Part shown: positions 37,460 through 48,195 of the stretch, in pieces | How the letters are laid out: each line of letters begins with the position of its first letter | Numbering within the stretch: position 1 is the stretch's first letter | Assembly: GCF_002093745.1 (NCBI RefSeq) | Contig: NZ_MTSB01000015.1 | Span: 96,632 to 160,631, forward strand | DNA length: 64,000 nucleotides | Reading direction: 5' to 3' | Source of the DNA: Pseudomonas graminis | GTDB lineage: Bacteria > Pseudomonadota > Gammaproteobacteria > Pseudomonadales > Pseudomonadaceae | Made by a program: the position numbers and the translations under genes | The notes under the pieces: generated by a model | The model's database searches: none | What the model was told of the DNA's origin: nothing | What the model saw: the letters and a program-made list of their open reading frames with translations, nothing else

Positions 37460-38090
37460 CTTTCAAGCGCTTCCCCAAAAACACCGGCAAATACAACCCC
37501 AAATAAGCATTAAACACGCGCATGCCTTCCTCGGCCATGCGCGGTGTGATTTCGTCGTGCAACTGCACAGATCGCGCATACACCCGGTCCCCCAGTTCCA
37601 TTGCCAGCGCAAACACGTCCACGTCATCCGGCAGCGCAGGCAGCTGGAAGTGGCGATCAAAGACCTCCAGCATCAAGTGCCCCAGTTCGATGTCGTGCTG
37701 ACGGTCGGCCTGGTTGATTTCTGCCAGGCCGTGTTGGGCGAGGATCAATTGGCGGGCGGCGGCGTCGGCGTTGTAGATGGCGAGCATGCGCAGTTCGACG
37801 ATGCGTGACAGGTCGCGCCAGGTGGTGAGTTGGTCATGATCGATAGGTGCTTGAAGCGATGCGCGGAAGGCGGCGTGAATGTCGGCGGTCAGGGCTTCCA
37901 GCAGCGCCGGGACGCTGGCGAAGAAGTGATACACCGATGATGGCGGAATGCTGGCCCGTTCGGCAACGCTGTAGATCGACAGGCTGGCCACCCCTTGTTC
38001 GGCAAGCAGCGTGCGGGCGGCGTCGAGAATCGAATCGATTCTGGCCTGGCTGCGTGCTTGAGGTTTACGGGGGGCGGCGGCGCGTGTCAT
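37449..38090 (-). CDS. TetR-family transcriptional regulator
   Basis: 213 residues from ATG 38090 (MTRAAAPRKPQARSQARIDS). The N-terminal HTH is clear: ILDAARTLLAEQGVASLSIY, then SVAERASIPPSSVYHFFAS. The C-terminal ligand domain ends with LPVFLGKRLKVTT. A longer frame using TTG at 38159 would start inside a repeat unit and is unlikely. It faces spuI across the repeat array but its target is unknown. A broken copy of its 3' end lies between the two Rhs genes. Confidence 0.88.
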   Translation of the reverse strand: MTRAAAPRKPQARSQARIDSILDAARTLLAEQGVASLSIYSVAERASIPPSSVYHFFASVPALLEALTADIHAAFRASLQAPIDHDQLTTWRDLSRIVELRMLAIYNADAAARQLILAQHGLAEINQADRQHDIELGHLMLEVFDRHFQLPALPDDVDVFALAMELGDRVYARSVQLHDEITPRMAEEGMRVFNAYLGLYLPVFLGKRLKVTT

Positions 38091-38151
38091 GGGCGTGGCT
38101 CTTGGTTGGGCAGCGGTATTGTAAGGGATTCTGACTGGATGAATCTCTGTC

Positions 38152-38763
38152 GTTGCCAAACGATTATCGCTCCCACGCTGCGCGTGGTAGCGCAGTTCTG
38201 GACGCTCTGCGTCCGATCTTGAACTGGCGGCGCAGAGTGGTGACGCAGAGCGTCATGAAATGCATTCCCACGCTGGAGCGTGAGGAACGAGAGTTCCCGG
38301 ATACGTTGCCAAACGATTATCGCTCCCACGCTGCGCGTGGTAGCGCAGTTCTGGACGCTCTGCGTCCGATCTTGAACTGGCGCGCAGAGTGGTGACGCAG
38401 AGCGTCATGAAATGCATTCCCACGCTGGAGCGTGAGGAACGAGAGTTCCCGGATACGTTGCCAAACGATTATCGCTCCCACGCTCCGCGTGGTAGCGCAG
38501 TTCTGGACGCTCTGCGTCCGATCTTGAACTGGCGCGCAGAGTGGTGACGCAGAGCGTCATGAAATGCATTCCCACGCTGGAGCGTGAGGAACGAGAGTTC
38601 CCGGATACGTTGCCAAACGATTATCGCTCCCACGCTGCGCGTGGTAGCGCAGTTCTGGACGCTCTGCGTCCGATCTTGAACTGGCGCGCAGAGTAGTGAC
38701 GCAGAGCGTCATGAAATGCATTCCCACGCTGGAGCGTGAGGAACGGGGGTATCCCCGGATACA
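38152..38763. repeat. Tandem array, 4 units of about 152 bp (same family as 31.0-31.75 kb, inverted)
   Basis: GTTGCCAAACG occurs at 38152, 38305, 38457 and 38609 (spacing 153, 152, 152). The unit contains GTGACGCAGAGCGTCATG, ATTCCCACGCTGGAGCGTGA, GGAACGAG and CTGGACGCTCTGCGTCC, which are the reverse complement of parts of the 31-kb unit. It lies between the tetR start and the 3' end of spuI and fills that gap (38091-38814). Confidence 0.9.
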
Positions 38764-38814
38764 AAAACGCCGCAAAGCTCAAAGCCTGCGGCGTCTTGTG
38801 CTGCTCGGCCTCAA

Positions 38815-40191
38815 TCAGACCGTATGCAGGTACCAGTTGTACTCAAGGTCGGAGATGGAGTGTTCGAACTCTTCCAGCTCGCTTTCCTTGCAGGCCACAA
38901 AGATATCGATGTATTTCGGATCGATGTACTTGGCCATGACCGGGTTGTCGTCCAGCTCGCGCAGTGCGTCGCGCAGGTTGTTCGGCAGGCTCTGCTCGTG
39001 CTGTTCGTACGAGTTGCCTTCAACCGGTGCGCCGGGCTCGACCTTGTTGACCAAGCCGTGATGCACACCTGCCAGTACGGAAGCCATCACCAGATACGGG
39101 TTGGCATCGGCGCCGGCGACGCGGTGTTCGATACGCACGGCATCGGCGGTGCCGGTGGGCACGCGGACCGCAACGGTGCGGTTGTCCAGGCCCCAGGTCG
39201 GCGAGTTAGGCACATAGAACTGGGCACCAAACCGGCGGTACGAGTTGACGTTCGGGCACAGGAACGCCATTTGCGCCGGCAGGGTCTCGAGCACACCGCC
39301 GATCGCGTGACGCAATGCGGCGTTCTGCTCGGGATCCTCGCTGGTGAAGATGTTCTTGCCATCGCGGTCCAGAATCGAGATGTGGACGTGCAGACCATTA
39401 CCTGCCTGACCCGGATAGGGCTTGGCCATGAAGGTCGTGTCCATTTCATGATCGTAGGCGATGTTCTTGATCAGGCGCTTGAGCAGCACGGCGTAGTCGC
39501 ACGCCTTGATGGCATCTGCCACATGGTGCAGGTTCACTTCGAACTGCGCCGGGGCGCTTTCCTTGACGATGGCGTCCGCAGGAATGCCTTGCTCCTTCGC
39601 ACCTTCAAGAATGTCCTGCAGGCAGTCGACGTATTCGTCGAGGTCGTCGATCAGGTAAACCTGAGTCGAATGCGGGCGCTTGCCGGAGATCGGGGAGCGC
39701 GGCGGTTGCGGACGACCGTTCACGTTCTCCTGATCGATCAGGTAGAACTCCAGCTCGAATGCGGCGCAGATGGTCAGGCCCATTTCATCGAACTTGGCGA
39801 CGACCTGACGCAAGACTTCACGCGGGTCGGCGAAAAACGGATCACCTTCGAGTTCGTGCATCGTCATCAGCAATTGCGCGGTAGGGCGCTTCTGCCAAGG
39901 CTCGTTGCACAGGGTGTCAGGAATGGGATAACAGATTCGGTCAGCATCGCCGATGTCCAGGCCCAAGCCGGTGCTTTCCACCGTGGAGCCATTGATATCC
40001 AGAGCAAATAAAGAGGCAGGCAGGTTGATGCCTTTCTCGTAAACCTTATGGAGGCTGGTGCGCTCGATGCGTTTGCCACGCACCACACCATTCATATCTG
40101 CAATCAGAAGGTCAACGTACAGAACCTCAGGATGTTCCTTAAGGAACGCGTTCGCTTCGTTAAGCTGAACGGCACGCGGGGGTACCGACAT
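38815..40191 (-). CDS. spuI: Gamma-glutamylpolyamine synthetase, SpuI-type (glutamine synthetase family)
   Basis: 458 residues. GS-family motifs: LIADMNGVVRGKRI near the N-terminus, metal site EFYLIDQ, GNGLHVHIS, and the Arg-rich VRIEHRVAGADANPYL. PuuA-like sequence and context show it ligates glutamate to polyamines such as putrescine or spermidine for breakdown. Length matches SpuI of P. aeruginosa, which is likewise divergent from the spu operon. The spuI versus spuB assignment rests on length and orientation. Confidence 0.82.
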   Translation of the reverse strand: MSVPPRAVQLNEANAFLKEHPEVLYVDLLIADMNGVVRGKRIERTSLHKVYEKGINLPASLFALDINGSTVESTGLGLDIGDADRICYPIPDTLCNEPWQKRPTAQLLMTMHELEGDPFFADPREVLRQVVAKFDEMGLTICAAFELEFYLIDQENVNGRPQPPRSPISGKRPHSTQVYLIDDLDEYVDCLQDILEGAKEQGIPADAIVKESAPAQFEVNLHHVADAIKACDYAVLLKRLIKNIAYDHEMDTTFMAKPYPGQAGNGLHVHISILDRDGKNIFTSEDPEQNAALRHAIGGVLETLPAQMAFLCPNVNSYRRFGAQFYVPNSPTWGLDNRTVAVRVPTGTADAVRIEHRVAGADANPYLVMASVLAGVHHGLVNKVEPGAPVEGNSYEQHEQSLPNNLRDALRELDDNPVMAKYIDPKYIDIFVACKESELEEFEHSISDLEYNWYLHTV

Positions 40192-40790
40192 GATGCAACA
40201 CCTTTGTTGTTAAAAATATCAATCATCAATGATTGCGGATCTCAGTCAATCCGAAAGCCATGATGAAGTCAATAGAGCCTTTTTTGCCCTAAAACTGCGC
40301 CAGATGGCCTTTTTTGCTGCTATTTAGGGCGTTTTTTCCTGTTTCTTGCAGACTTTAAATAAGGGCTACAGCGCCCCGTCTTCTATATTTAACGGGCTGT
40401 TGTATAAAAAAATGAACGAGGCTAAGCTCGATCGCAACCCCTTACAGAAACAATAGCAGCGGGTGTTCAATGCATCACCGCCTTTTGCCCGGCACCCGGG
40501 CAGCAAGCCTGCACAGCGGTCATCATGCCTGTGATACCCGTGCTCGTGGTGAACTGACGCACATTGCGACACACTCCGGCGGCCATCAAGGCCCGTCTGC
40601 TTCTATTCTCAAGGCTGGACATTACCACTTTAACGGCGTCGTCAGTGTGACCACGACCGTCTGGAAATCCGGCTCTGCAGGTGTCACCTTACCCCTAATC
40701 GGCTCCTGCCGAAACGAGTTGTACACCATGACGCGGATGCGTCGAAAAAACGCCTGATCACGATCAGGACAAGAAAACCCTGAGGTATTT
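40192..40790. promoter_or_regulatory. Divergent control region of spuI and spuB
   Basis: About 600 bp without a gene; spuA, which stands here in P. aeruginosa, is absent. GCCTTTTTTGC occurs at 40277-40287 and again at 40307-40317, exactly 30 bp apart. GCCCTAAA (40286-40293) and TTTAGGGC (40323-40330) form an inverted repeat around them. A repressor or activator acting on both promoters would fit. Confidence 0.5.
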
Positions 40791-42149
40791 ATGAGTACCA
40801 ACCTCGACCAGCTCACCGATTGGTTGAAAGAACACAAGATTACCGAAGTCGAATGCATGGTGTCCGACCTCACCGGCATTACCCGCGGCAAGATCTCGCC
40901 GACCAACAAGTTCATCGCCGAAAAAGGCATGCGTCTGCCCGAAAGCGTGCTGCTGCAGACAGTGACCGGCGATTACGTAGAGGACGAGATCTACTACGAG
41001 TTGCTGGACCCGGCAGACATCGACATGATCTGCCGCCCTGATCAGAATGCGGTGTATGTCGTGCCCTGGGCCGTCGAGCCTACCGCACAGGTGATCCACG
41101 ACACTTACGACAAGCAGGGCAACCCGATCGAGCTGTCGCCGCGCAATGTGTTGAAGAAGGTGCTCAAGCTCTACGCCGATCAAGGCTGGCAGCCCATCGT
41201 GGCGCCGGAGATGGAGTTTTACCTGACCAAGCGCAGTGACGACCCGGATTACCCGTTACAACCGCCTGTCGGTCGCTCTGGGCGTCCGGAGACCGGGCGT
41301 CAGTCGTTTTCCATAGAGGCGGCAAACGAATTCGATCCGCTGTTCGAAGATGTCTATGACTGGTGCGAACTGCAGCATCTGGACCTCGACACGCTGATCC
41401 ACGAAGACGGCACGGCGCAGATGGAAATCAATTTCCGTCACGGCGATGCTCTGTCGCTGGCTGATCAGATTCTGGTGTTCAAGCGCACCATGCGTGAAGC
41501 GGCGCTCAAGCACGACGTCGCGGCAACGTTCATGGCCAAGCCGATGACCGGCGAGCCGGGCAGTGCCATGCACTTGCACCAGAGCATCATCGACATTGAG
41601 ACCGGCCAGAACATTTTCTCCAATGAAGACGGGACCATGAGCGAGCTGTTTCTGAACCACGTCGGTGGTTTGCAGAAGTTCATCCCCGAGCTGTTGCCGC
41701 TGTTTGCGCCCAACGTCAATTCGTTTCGGCGCTTCTTGCCCGACACCTCAGCACCGGTGAACGTCGAATGGGGCGAAGAAAACCGCACCGTCGGTTTGCG
41801 CGTGCCGGATGCGGTGCCGCAGAACCGCCGTGTGGAAAACCGTCTGCCGGGTGCCGATGCCAACCCCTATCTGGCGATTGCTGCCAGCCTGCTGTGCGGT
41901 TTCATCGGCATGGTCGAAGGCATCAACCCGAGTGCGCCGGTGGTCGGGCGTGGTTACGAACGTCGCAATCTGCGCTTGCCGTTGACCATCGAAGACGCGC
42001 TGGAGCGCATGGAAAACAGCAAGACCATCGAGAAGTACCTGGGCAAGAAGTTCATCATCGGTTACGTCGCCGTGAAGCGCGCCGAGCATGAAAACTTCAA
42101 GCGTGTGATCAGCTCGTGGGAGCGGGAATTCCTGCTCTTCGCCGTCTGA
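40791..42149 (+). CDS. spuB: Gamma-glutamylpolyamine synthetase, SpuB-type (glutamine synthetase family)
   Basis: 452 residues. GS motifs: CMVSDLTGITRGKISPTNKF, APEMEFYLTK, GSAMHLHQSI and the ATP-site RRVENRLPGADANPYL. It resembles PuuA/SpuB that gamma-glutamylates putrescine. Followed by spuC and the transporter genes, as in P. aeruginosa spuBCDEFGH. The adjacent divergent spuI encodes a paralog of similar length. The two sequences differ clearly, so polyamine specificities probably differ. Confidence 0.85.
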   Translation: MSTNLDQLTDWLKEHKITEVECMVSDLTGITRGKISPTNKFIAEKGMRLPESVLLQTVTGDYVEDEIYYELLDPADIDMICRPDQNAVYVVPWAVEPTAQVIHDTYDKQGNPIELSPRNVLKKVLKLYADQGWQPIVAPEMEFYLTKRSDDPDYPLQPPVGRSGRPETGRQSFSIEAANEFDPLFEDVYDWCELQHLDLDTLIHEDGTAQMEINFRHGDALSLADQILVFKRTMREAALKHDVAATFMAKPMTGEPGSAMHLHQSIIDIETGQNIFSNEDGTMSELFLNHVGGLQKFIPELLPLFAPNVNSFRRFLPDTSAPVNVEWGEENRTVGLRVPDAVPQNRRVENRLPGADANPYLAIAASLLCGFIGMVEGINPSAPVVGRGYERRNLRLPLTIEDALERMENSKTIEKYLGKKFIIGYVAVKRAEHENFKRVISSWEREFLLFAV

Positions 42150-42218
42150 TTCTGCAGGGCGGCGCGCGGTTGAACGCGTGTCGTCCTGACCACCGACCTG
42201 ACTAAAAGGAGCTGCTGC

Positions 42219-43586
42219 ATGAGTGCCGACAAAACCCCGCAAACCCTCGAGTGGCAGGCCCTGAGCAGCAAGCATCACCTGGCACCGTTCAGCGACTACA
42301 AACAACTCAAGGAAAACGGCCCGCGCATCATTACCCGCGCCGAGGGCGTTTACCTGTGGGACAGCGAGGGCCACAAGATCCTCGATGGCATGTCCGGTCT
42401 GTGGTGCGTGGCCATCGGTTATGGCCGCGAAGAACTGGCCGATGCGGCCAGCAAACAGATGCGCGAGCTGCCGTATTACAACCTGTTCTTTCAGACCGCT
42501 CACCCACCGGTGCTGGAGCTGGCCAAAGTCATTTCCGAGATCTCCCCGCAGGGCATGAACCACGTGTTCTTCACCGGTTCAGGCTCCGAAGGCAATGACA
42601 CCATGCTGCGTATGGTTCGTCATTACTGGGCGCTGAAAGGCCAGCCGAACAAAAAAACCGTCATCAGTCGCGTCAATGGCTATCACGGCTCAACGGTTGC
42701 CGGTGCGAGCCTGGGCGGCATGACCTACATGCACGAGCAGGGCGACCTGCCGATTCCGGGGATCGTCCACATCCCGCAGCCCTATTGGTTCGGTGACGGC
42801 GGCGACATGACGCCGGACGCGTTCGGTGTCTGGGCCGCCGAGCAACTGGAGCAGAAAATCCTCGAACTGGGCGTCGAGAACGTCGGTGCATTCATTGCCG
42901 AGCCGATTCAGGGCGCGGGCGGCGTTATTGTCCCGCCTGATTCTTACTGGCCGAAAATCAAGGAGATCCTCTTCCGCTACGACATTCTGTTCGCCGCTGA
43001 TGAGGTGATCTGTGGCTTCGGGCGCACCAGTGAGTGGTTCGGTAGCGATTTTTACGGCCTCAAGCCCGACATGATGACCATCGCCAAAGGGTTGACCTCC
43101 GGCTACGTGCCGATGGGCGGCCTGATCGTGCGCGACGAAGTCGTGGCGGTGCTCAACGAGGGAGGCGATTTCAATCATGGGTTCACCTATTCGGGGCATC
43201 CGGTGGCAGCAGCGGTCGCACTGGAGAACATCCGTATCCTGCGCGAAGAAAAGATCGTCGAACGGGTCAAGTCGGAAACGGCACCGTATTTGCAAAAGCG
43301 TTTGCGTGAGCTGAGCGATCATCCGCTGGTGGGCGAGGTCCGTGGCGTCGGTCTGTTGGGTGCTATCGAACTGGTGAAGGACAAGACCACGCGCGAGCGT
43401 TACACCGACAAGGGCGCGGGAATGATCTGTCGAACCTTCTGCTTCGAGAATGGCCTGATCATGCGGGCCGTGGGCGACACCATGATCATCGCGCCGCCGC
43501 TGGTGATCAGTTTTGCGGAAATCGATGAGCTGGTAGAGAAGGCTCGCAAATGCCTGGATCTGACGCTGGCTGCCTTGCAGGGCTGA
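42219..43586 (+). CDS. spuC: Putrescine-pyruvate aminotransferase
   Basis: 455 residues, with AAAAGGAGC upstream. Class III aminotransferase: PLP lysine Lys290 in MMTIAKGLTSGYVPMGG, ADEVICGFGRTSEWFG, and the substrate loop FTGSGSEGNDTMLRMVRHYW. It transfers the putrescine amino group to pyruvate, giving 4-aminobutanal. It lies 69 bp after spuB in the polyamine operon. Confidence 0.92.
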   Translation: MSADKTPQTLEWQALSSKHHLAPFSDYKQLKENGPRIITRAEGVYLWDSEGHKILDGMSGLWCVAIGYGREELADAASKQMRELPYYNLFFQTAHPPVLELAKVISEISPQGMNHVFFTGSGSEGNDTMLRMVRHYWALKGQPNKKTVISRVNGYHGSTVAGASLGGMTYMHEQGDLPIPGIVHIPQPYWFGDGGDMTPDAFGVWAAEQLEQKILELGVENVGAFIAEPIQGAGGVIVPPDSYWPKIKEILFRYDILFAADEVICGFGRTSEWFGSDFYGLKPDMMTIAKGLTSGYVPMGGLIVRDEVVAVLNEGGDFNHGFTYSGHPVAAAVALENIRILREEKIVERVKSETAPYLQKRLRELSDHPLVGEVRGVGLLGAIELVKDKTTRERYTDKGAGMICRTFCFENGLIMRAVGDTMIIAPPLVISFAEIDELVEKARKCLDLTLAALQG

Positions 43587-43715
43587 ATCTGTAAAAAGCG
43601 CGGGATGTGCGTTGTTTAACAAGGGGCAGCTTGAAAGCCTGCCCTGGAACTTGCCAGACTAATGGCTACAAGCCGCTAACCGACGGTCAGTGATAAAAAT
43701 ACATTGGAGCTACGC

Positions 43716-44813
43716 ATGAAAACATTTGGCAAGACCCTTCTCGCGCTGTCCCTGATGGGCGTTGTGGCCACTGCTGCGCAGGCCGATGACAAAGTGCTGC
43801 ACGTCTACAACTGGTCCGATTACATCGCGCCGGACACCGTGGCCAAGTTCGAGAAAGAATCGGGCATCAAGGTGGTCTACGACGTTTTCGACAGCAACGA
43901 GACGCTGGAAGCCAAATTGCTCGCCGGCAAGTCCGGCTATGACATCGTCGTGCCGTCCAACAACTTCCTGGCCAAGCAGATCAAGGCGGGCGTTTATCAG
44001 GAACTGGACAAGTCCAAGCTGCCGAACTGGAAAAACCTCAACGAATCGCTGCTCAAGGCCGTGTCGGTCAGCGACCCGGACAACAAGCACGCATTCCCGT
44101 ACATGTGGGGTTCAATCGGTATCGGCATCAACCCGGACAAGGTCAAGGCCGCGCTGGGTGCTGATGCGCCGGTCAATTCGTGGGACCTGCTGTTCAAGCC
44201 GGAAAACGCTGCCAAGCTGAAGTCGTGCGGCATCAGCTTCCTCGATTCGCCCACCGAGATGCTGCCGATTGCGCTGCATTACCTCGGCTACCCGACCGAC
44301 TCTCAGGACAAGAAGCAGCTCGCCGAAGCCGAAGCGCTGTTCATGAAGATTCGTCCGTCGATTGGCTATTTCCACTCGTCCAAGTACATCTCGGACCTGG
44401 CCAACGGCAACATTTGCGTAGCGGTCGGCTACTCGGGTGACATCTACCAGGCCAAGTCGCGTGCTGCTGAAGCCGGTGGCAAGGTCAAAGTCGCTTACAA
44501 CATTCCGAAAGAAGGGGCCGGCAGCTTCTACGACATGGTCGCCATCCCCAAGGATGCCGAAAACGTCGAAGGCGCCTACAAGTTTATGACCTTCCTGATG
44601 AAGCCGGAAATCATGGCTGAAATCACCAACGCAGTGCGCTTCCCGAACGGTAACGCGGCGGCCACACCGTTGGTCGACAAAGAGATCACCAGTGATCCGG
44701 GCGTTTACCCGCCTGCTGACGTACAGGCCAAACTGTACGCAATCGCGGACCTGCCGGCGGCTACCCAACGGATCATGACCCGCAGCTGGACCAAGATAAA
44801 GTCAGGTAAATAA
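43716..44813 (+). CDS. spuD: Polyamine-binding periplasmic protein SpuD
   Basis: 365 residues from ATG 43716. Signal peptide [20 protein letters not shown] then AQADD. PotF-family: [20 protein letters not shown] and [20 protein letters not shown]. The aspartate and tryptophan residues that hold polyamines (YNWSDY, FDSNET) are present. In P. aeruginosa SpuD binds putrescine and SpuE spermidine; the same split is likely but inferred. Confidence 0.93.
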   Translation: MKTFGKTLLALSLMGVVATAAQADDKVLHVYNWSDYIAPDTVAKFEKESGIKVVYDVFDSNETLEAKLLAGKSGYDIVVPSNNFLAKQIKAGVYQELDKSKLPNWKNLNESLLKAVSVSDPDNKHAFPYMWGSIGIGINPDKVKAALGADAPVNSWDLLFKPENAAKLKSCGISFLDSPTEMLPIALHYLGYPTDSQDKKQLAEAEALFMKIRPSIGYFHSSKYISDLANGNICVAVGYSGDIYQAKSRAAEAGGKVKVAYNIPKEGAGSFYDMVAIPKDAENVEGAYKFMTFLMKPEIMAEITNAVRFPNGNAAATPLVDKEITSDPGVYPPADVQAKLYAIADLPAATQRIMTRSWTKIKSGK

Positions 44814-44844
44814 GCCTGTCATCAAACCTGTGGATGCTGCGTAG

Positions 44845-46080
<1,236 letters not shown>

Positions 46081-46135
46081 ATATTCAGCACCCGGCCGTT
46101 TTGGCCGGGTTGCCTACCAGTTGGGAGTTTCACCC

Positions 46136-47278
46136 ATGGCAGTTGCCTCCGGCGCCTACAAGAAAGCCATTGAAGGCGGTCAGCAACCCAAAGAGGTGCT
46201 GGTCAAGATCGACCGGGTCACCAAGAAGTTTGACGAGACGATTGCCGTGGACGACGTGTCCCTGCAGATCAACAAGGGTGAGATCTTCGCCCTGCTCGGC
46301 GGCTCGGGTTCCGGTAAGTCGACACTGCTGCGCATGCTGGCCGGTTTCGAACGTCCGACCGAGGGGCGCATCTACCTCGACGGTGTCGATATCACCGACA
46401 TGCCGCCGTACGAACGCCCGATCAACATGATGTTCCAGTCCTACGCGCTGTTCCCGCACATGACCGTGGCGGACAACATTGCCTTCGGTCTGAAGCAGGA
46501 CAAACTCGCCAAGTCGGAAATCGAAGCCCGTGTGGCCGAGATGCTCAAGCTGGTGCAGATGACCCAATACGCCAAGCGCAAGCCGCATCAGCTTTCCGGC
46601 GGTCAGCGTCAGCGCGTCGCGCTGGCCCGTTCGCTGGCCAAGAAACCCAAGCTGTTGCTGCTCGACGAGCCGATGGGCGCGCTGGACAAGAAGCTGCGCT
46701 CACAAATGCAGCTGGAACTGGTGGAGATTATCGAGCGCGTTGGCGTGACCTGCGTGATGGTGACTCACGATCAGGAAGAGGCCATGACCATGGCCGAGCG
46801 CATCGCGATCATGCACCTGGGCTGGATTGCGCAGATCGGCAGCCCGATCGACATCTATGAAACCCCGACCAGCCGTCTGGTCTGCGAGTTCATTGGCAGC
46901 GTCAACCTGTTCGAAGGCGAAGTGATCGAGGACATGGAAGGCCACGCGCTGATCCGAAGCCCGGAGCTGGAGCGCAATATCTACGTCGGCCACGGCGTCA
47001 GTACGTCGGTTGAAGACAAACACATCACCTACGCGCTGCGCCCGGAAAAACTGCTGATCACCACCGAGCAGCCTGGCTTCGAGTACAACTGGTCACGCGG
47101 CAAGGTCCACGACATCGCGTATCTGGGCGGTCACTCGGTGTTCTACGTCGAACTGCCGGGCGGCCAACTGGTGCAGTCGTTCGTGGCCAACGCCGAGCGT
47201 CAGGGCGCGCGACCTACCTGGGGCGATGAAGTCTACGTCTGGTGGGAAGACGACAGTGGCGTGGTGCTGCGCTCATGA
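46136..47278 (+). CDS. spuF: Polyamine ABC transporter ATPase SpuF (PotA-like)
   Basis: 380 residues from ATG 46136, with TTGGGAG upstream. Walker A GGSGSGKST (55-63), Q-loop FQSYALFPHMTV, signature LSGGQRQR, Walker B LLLLDEPMGALDKKLR and H-loop VTHDQEEAMTMA are present. The C-terminal TOBE region (EGEVIEDMEG through to VVLRS) is typical of PotA/PotG. Its stop overlaps the spuG start. Confidence 0.95.
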   Translation: MAVASGAYKKAIEGGQQPKEVLVKIDRVTKKFDETIAVDDVSLQINKGEIFALLGGSGSGKSTLLRMLAGFERPTEGRIYLDGVDITDMPPYERPINMMFQSYALFPHMTVADNIAFGLKQDKLAKSEIEARVAEMLKLVQMTQYAKRKPHQLSGGQRQRVALARSLAKKPKLLLLDEPMGALDKKLRSQMQLELVEIIERVGVTCVMVTHDQEEAMTMAERIAIMHLGWIAQIGSPIDIYETPTSRLVCEFIGSVNLFEGEVIEDMEGHALIRSPELERNIYVGHGVSTSVEDKHITYALRPEKLLITTEQPGFEYNWSRGKVHDIAYLGGHSVFYVELPGGQLVQSFVANAERQGARPTWGDEVYVWWEDDSGVVLRS

Positions 47279-48195
47279 AGATCCGCAAGATCAAGCGCGC
47301 GTTCGAGCGCATCAAGCCCAACGGGCGGCAGATGGTCATCGGCGTGCCGTTCCTCTGGCTGTTCCTGTTCTTTGCCTTGCCGTTCCTGATCGTGCTCAAG
47401 ATCAGCTTCGCCGAAGCCGATGTCGCGATCCCGCCGTACACCGAGATCTTCAGCTACGCCGACGAAAAGCTGCAGATGGTGCTCAATTTCGCCAACTACA
47501 CCTTGCTCAGTGGCGATGACCTGTACGTCTCGGCGTACCTCGGGTCGCTGAAAATGGCATTCATCAGCACCTTGCTTTGCCTGCTGATCGGCTATCCGAT
47601 GGCCTATGCCATCGCCAGTGCCCGTAAAGACCTGCAAACCGTGCTGTTGCTGCTGATCATGATGCCGACCTGGACCGCGATCCTGATCCGCGTCTATGCC
47701 TGGATGGGTATCCTCAGCAACAACGGCCTGCTCAATGCCTTCCTGATGTGGCTGGGCCTGATCGATTCGCCGTTGCAAATCCTCAACACCAATCTGGCGG
47801 TGTACATCGGCGTGGTCTATTCCTACCTGCCGTTCATGATCCTGCCGCTCTACGCCAACCTCGTGAAGCACGACACCAGCCTGCTGGAAGCTGCGTCCGA
47901 CCTGGGTTCCAGCACCTTCAACAGCTTCTGGAAAATCACCGTGCCGTTGTCCAAGAACGGGGTGATCGCCGGTTGCATGCTGGTGTTCATCCCGGTGGTC
48001 GGCGAGTTCGTGATTCCCGAGCTGCTGGGTGGCCCGGAAACCCTGATGATCGGCCGTGTGCTGTGGCAGGAATTCTTCAACAACCGCGACTGGCCCGTGG
48101 CTTCGGCGCTGGCGGTTATCATGCTGCTGGTGCTCATCGTGCCCATTATCCTGTTCAACCGCAGTCAGGCCAAAGAGCTGGAGGGCAAGGCATGA
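47275..48195 (+). CDS. spuG: Polyamine ABC transporter permease SpuG (PotB/PotH-like)
   Basis: 306 residues from ATG 47275. Positively charged N-terminus (MKIRKIKRAFERIK) then six membrane segments. The EAA loop is LLEAASDLGSSTFNSFWKIT, followed by VPLSKNGVIAGCMLVFIPVV. IPELLGGPETLMIGRVL is a PotH hallmark. Coupled with spuF (4-bp overlap) and spuH. Confidence 0.94.
   Translation: MKIRKIKRAFERIKPNGRQMVIGVPFLWLFLFFALPFLIVLKISFAEADVAIPPYTEIFSYADEKLQMVLNFANYTLLSGDDLYVSAYLGSLKMAFISTLLCLLIGYPMAYAIASARKDLQTVLLLLIMMPTWTAILIRVYAWMGILSNNGLLNAFLMWLGLIDSPLQILNTNLAVYIGVVYSYLPFMILPLYANLVKHDTSLLEAASDLGSSTFNSFWKITVPLSKNGVIAGCMLVFIPVVGEFVIPELLGGPETLMIGRVLWQEFFNNRDWPVASALAVIMLLVLIVPIILFNRSQAKELEGKA

Noticed and set aside
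38091..38159. Extended tetR start at TTG 38159
   Set aside because: It lies in a repeat unit and has no Shine-Dalgarno. ATG 38090 gives the normal family length.
40480..40510. Sigma54-like GG-N10-GC pattern before spuB
   Set aside because: GG and GC spacing fits, but the -12 part reads CAGCA instead of TTGCA.
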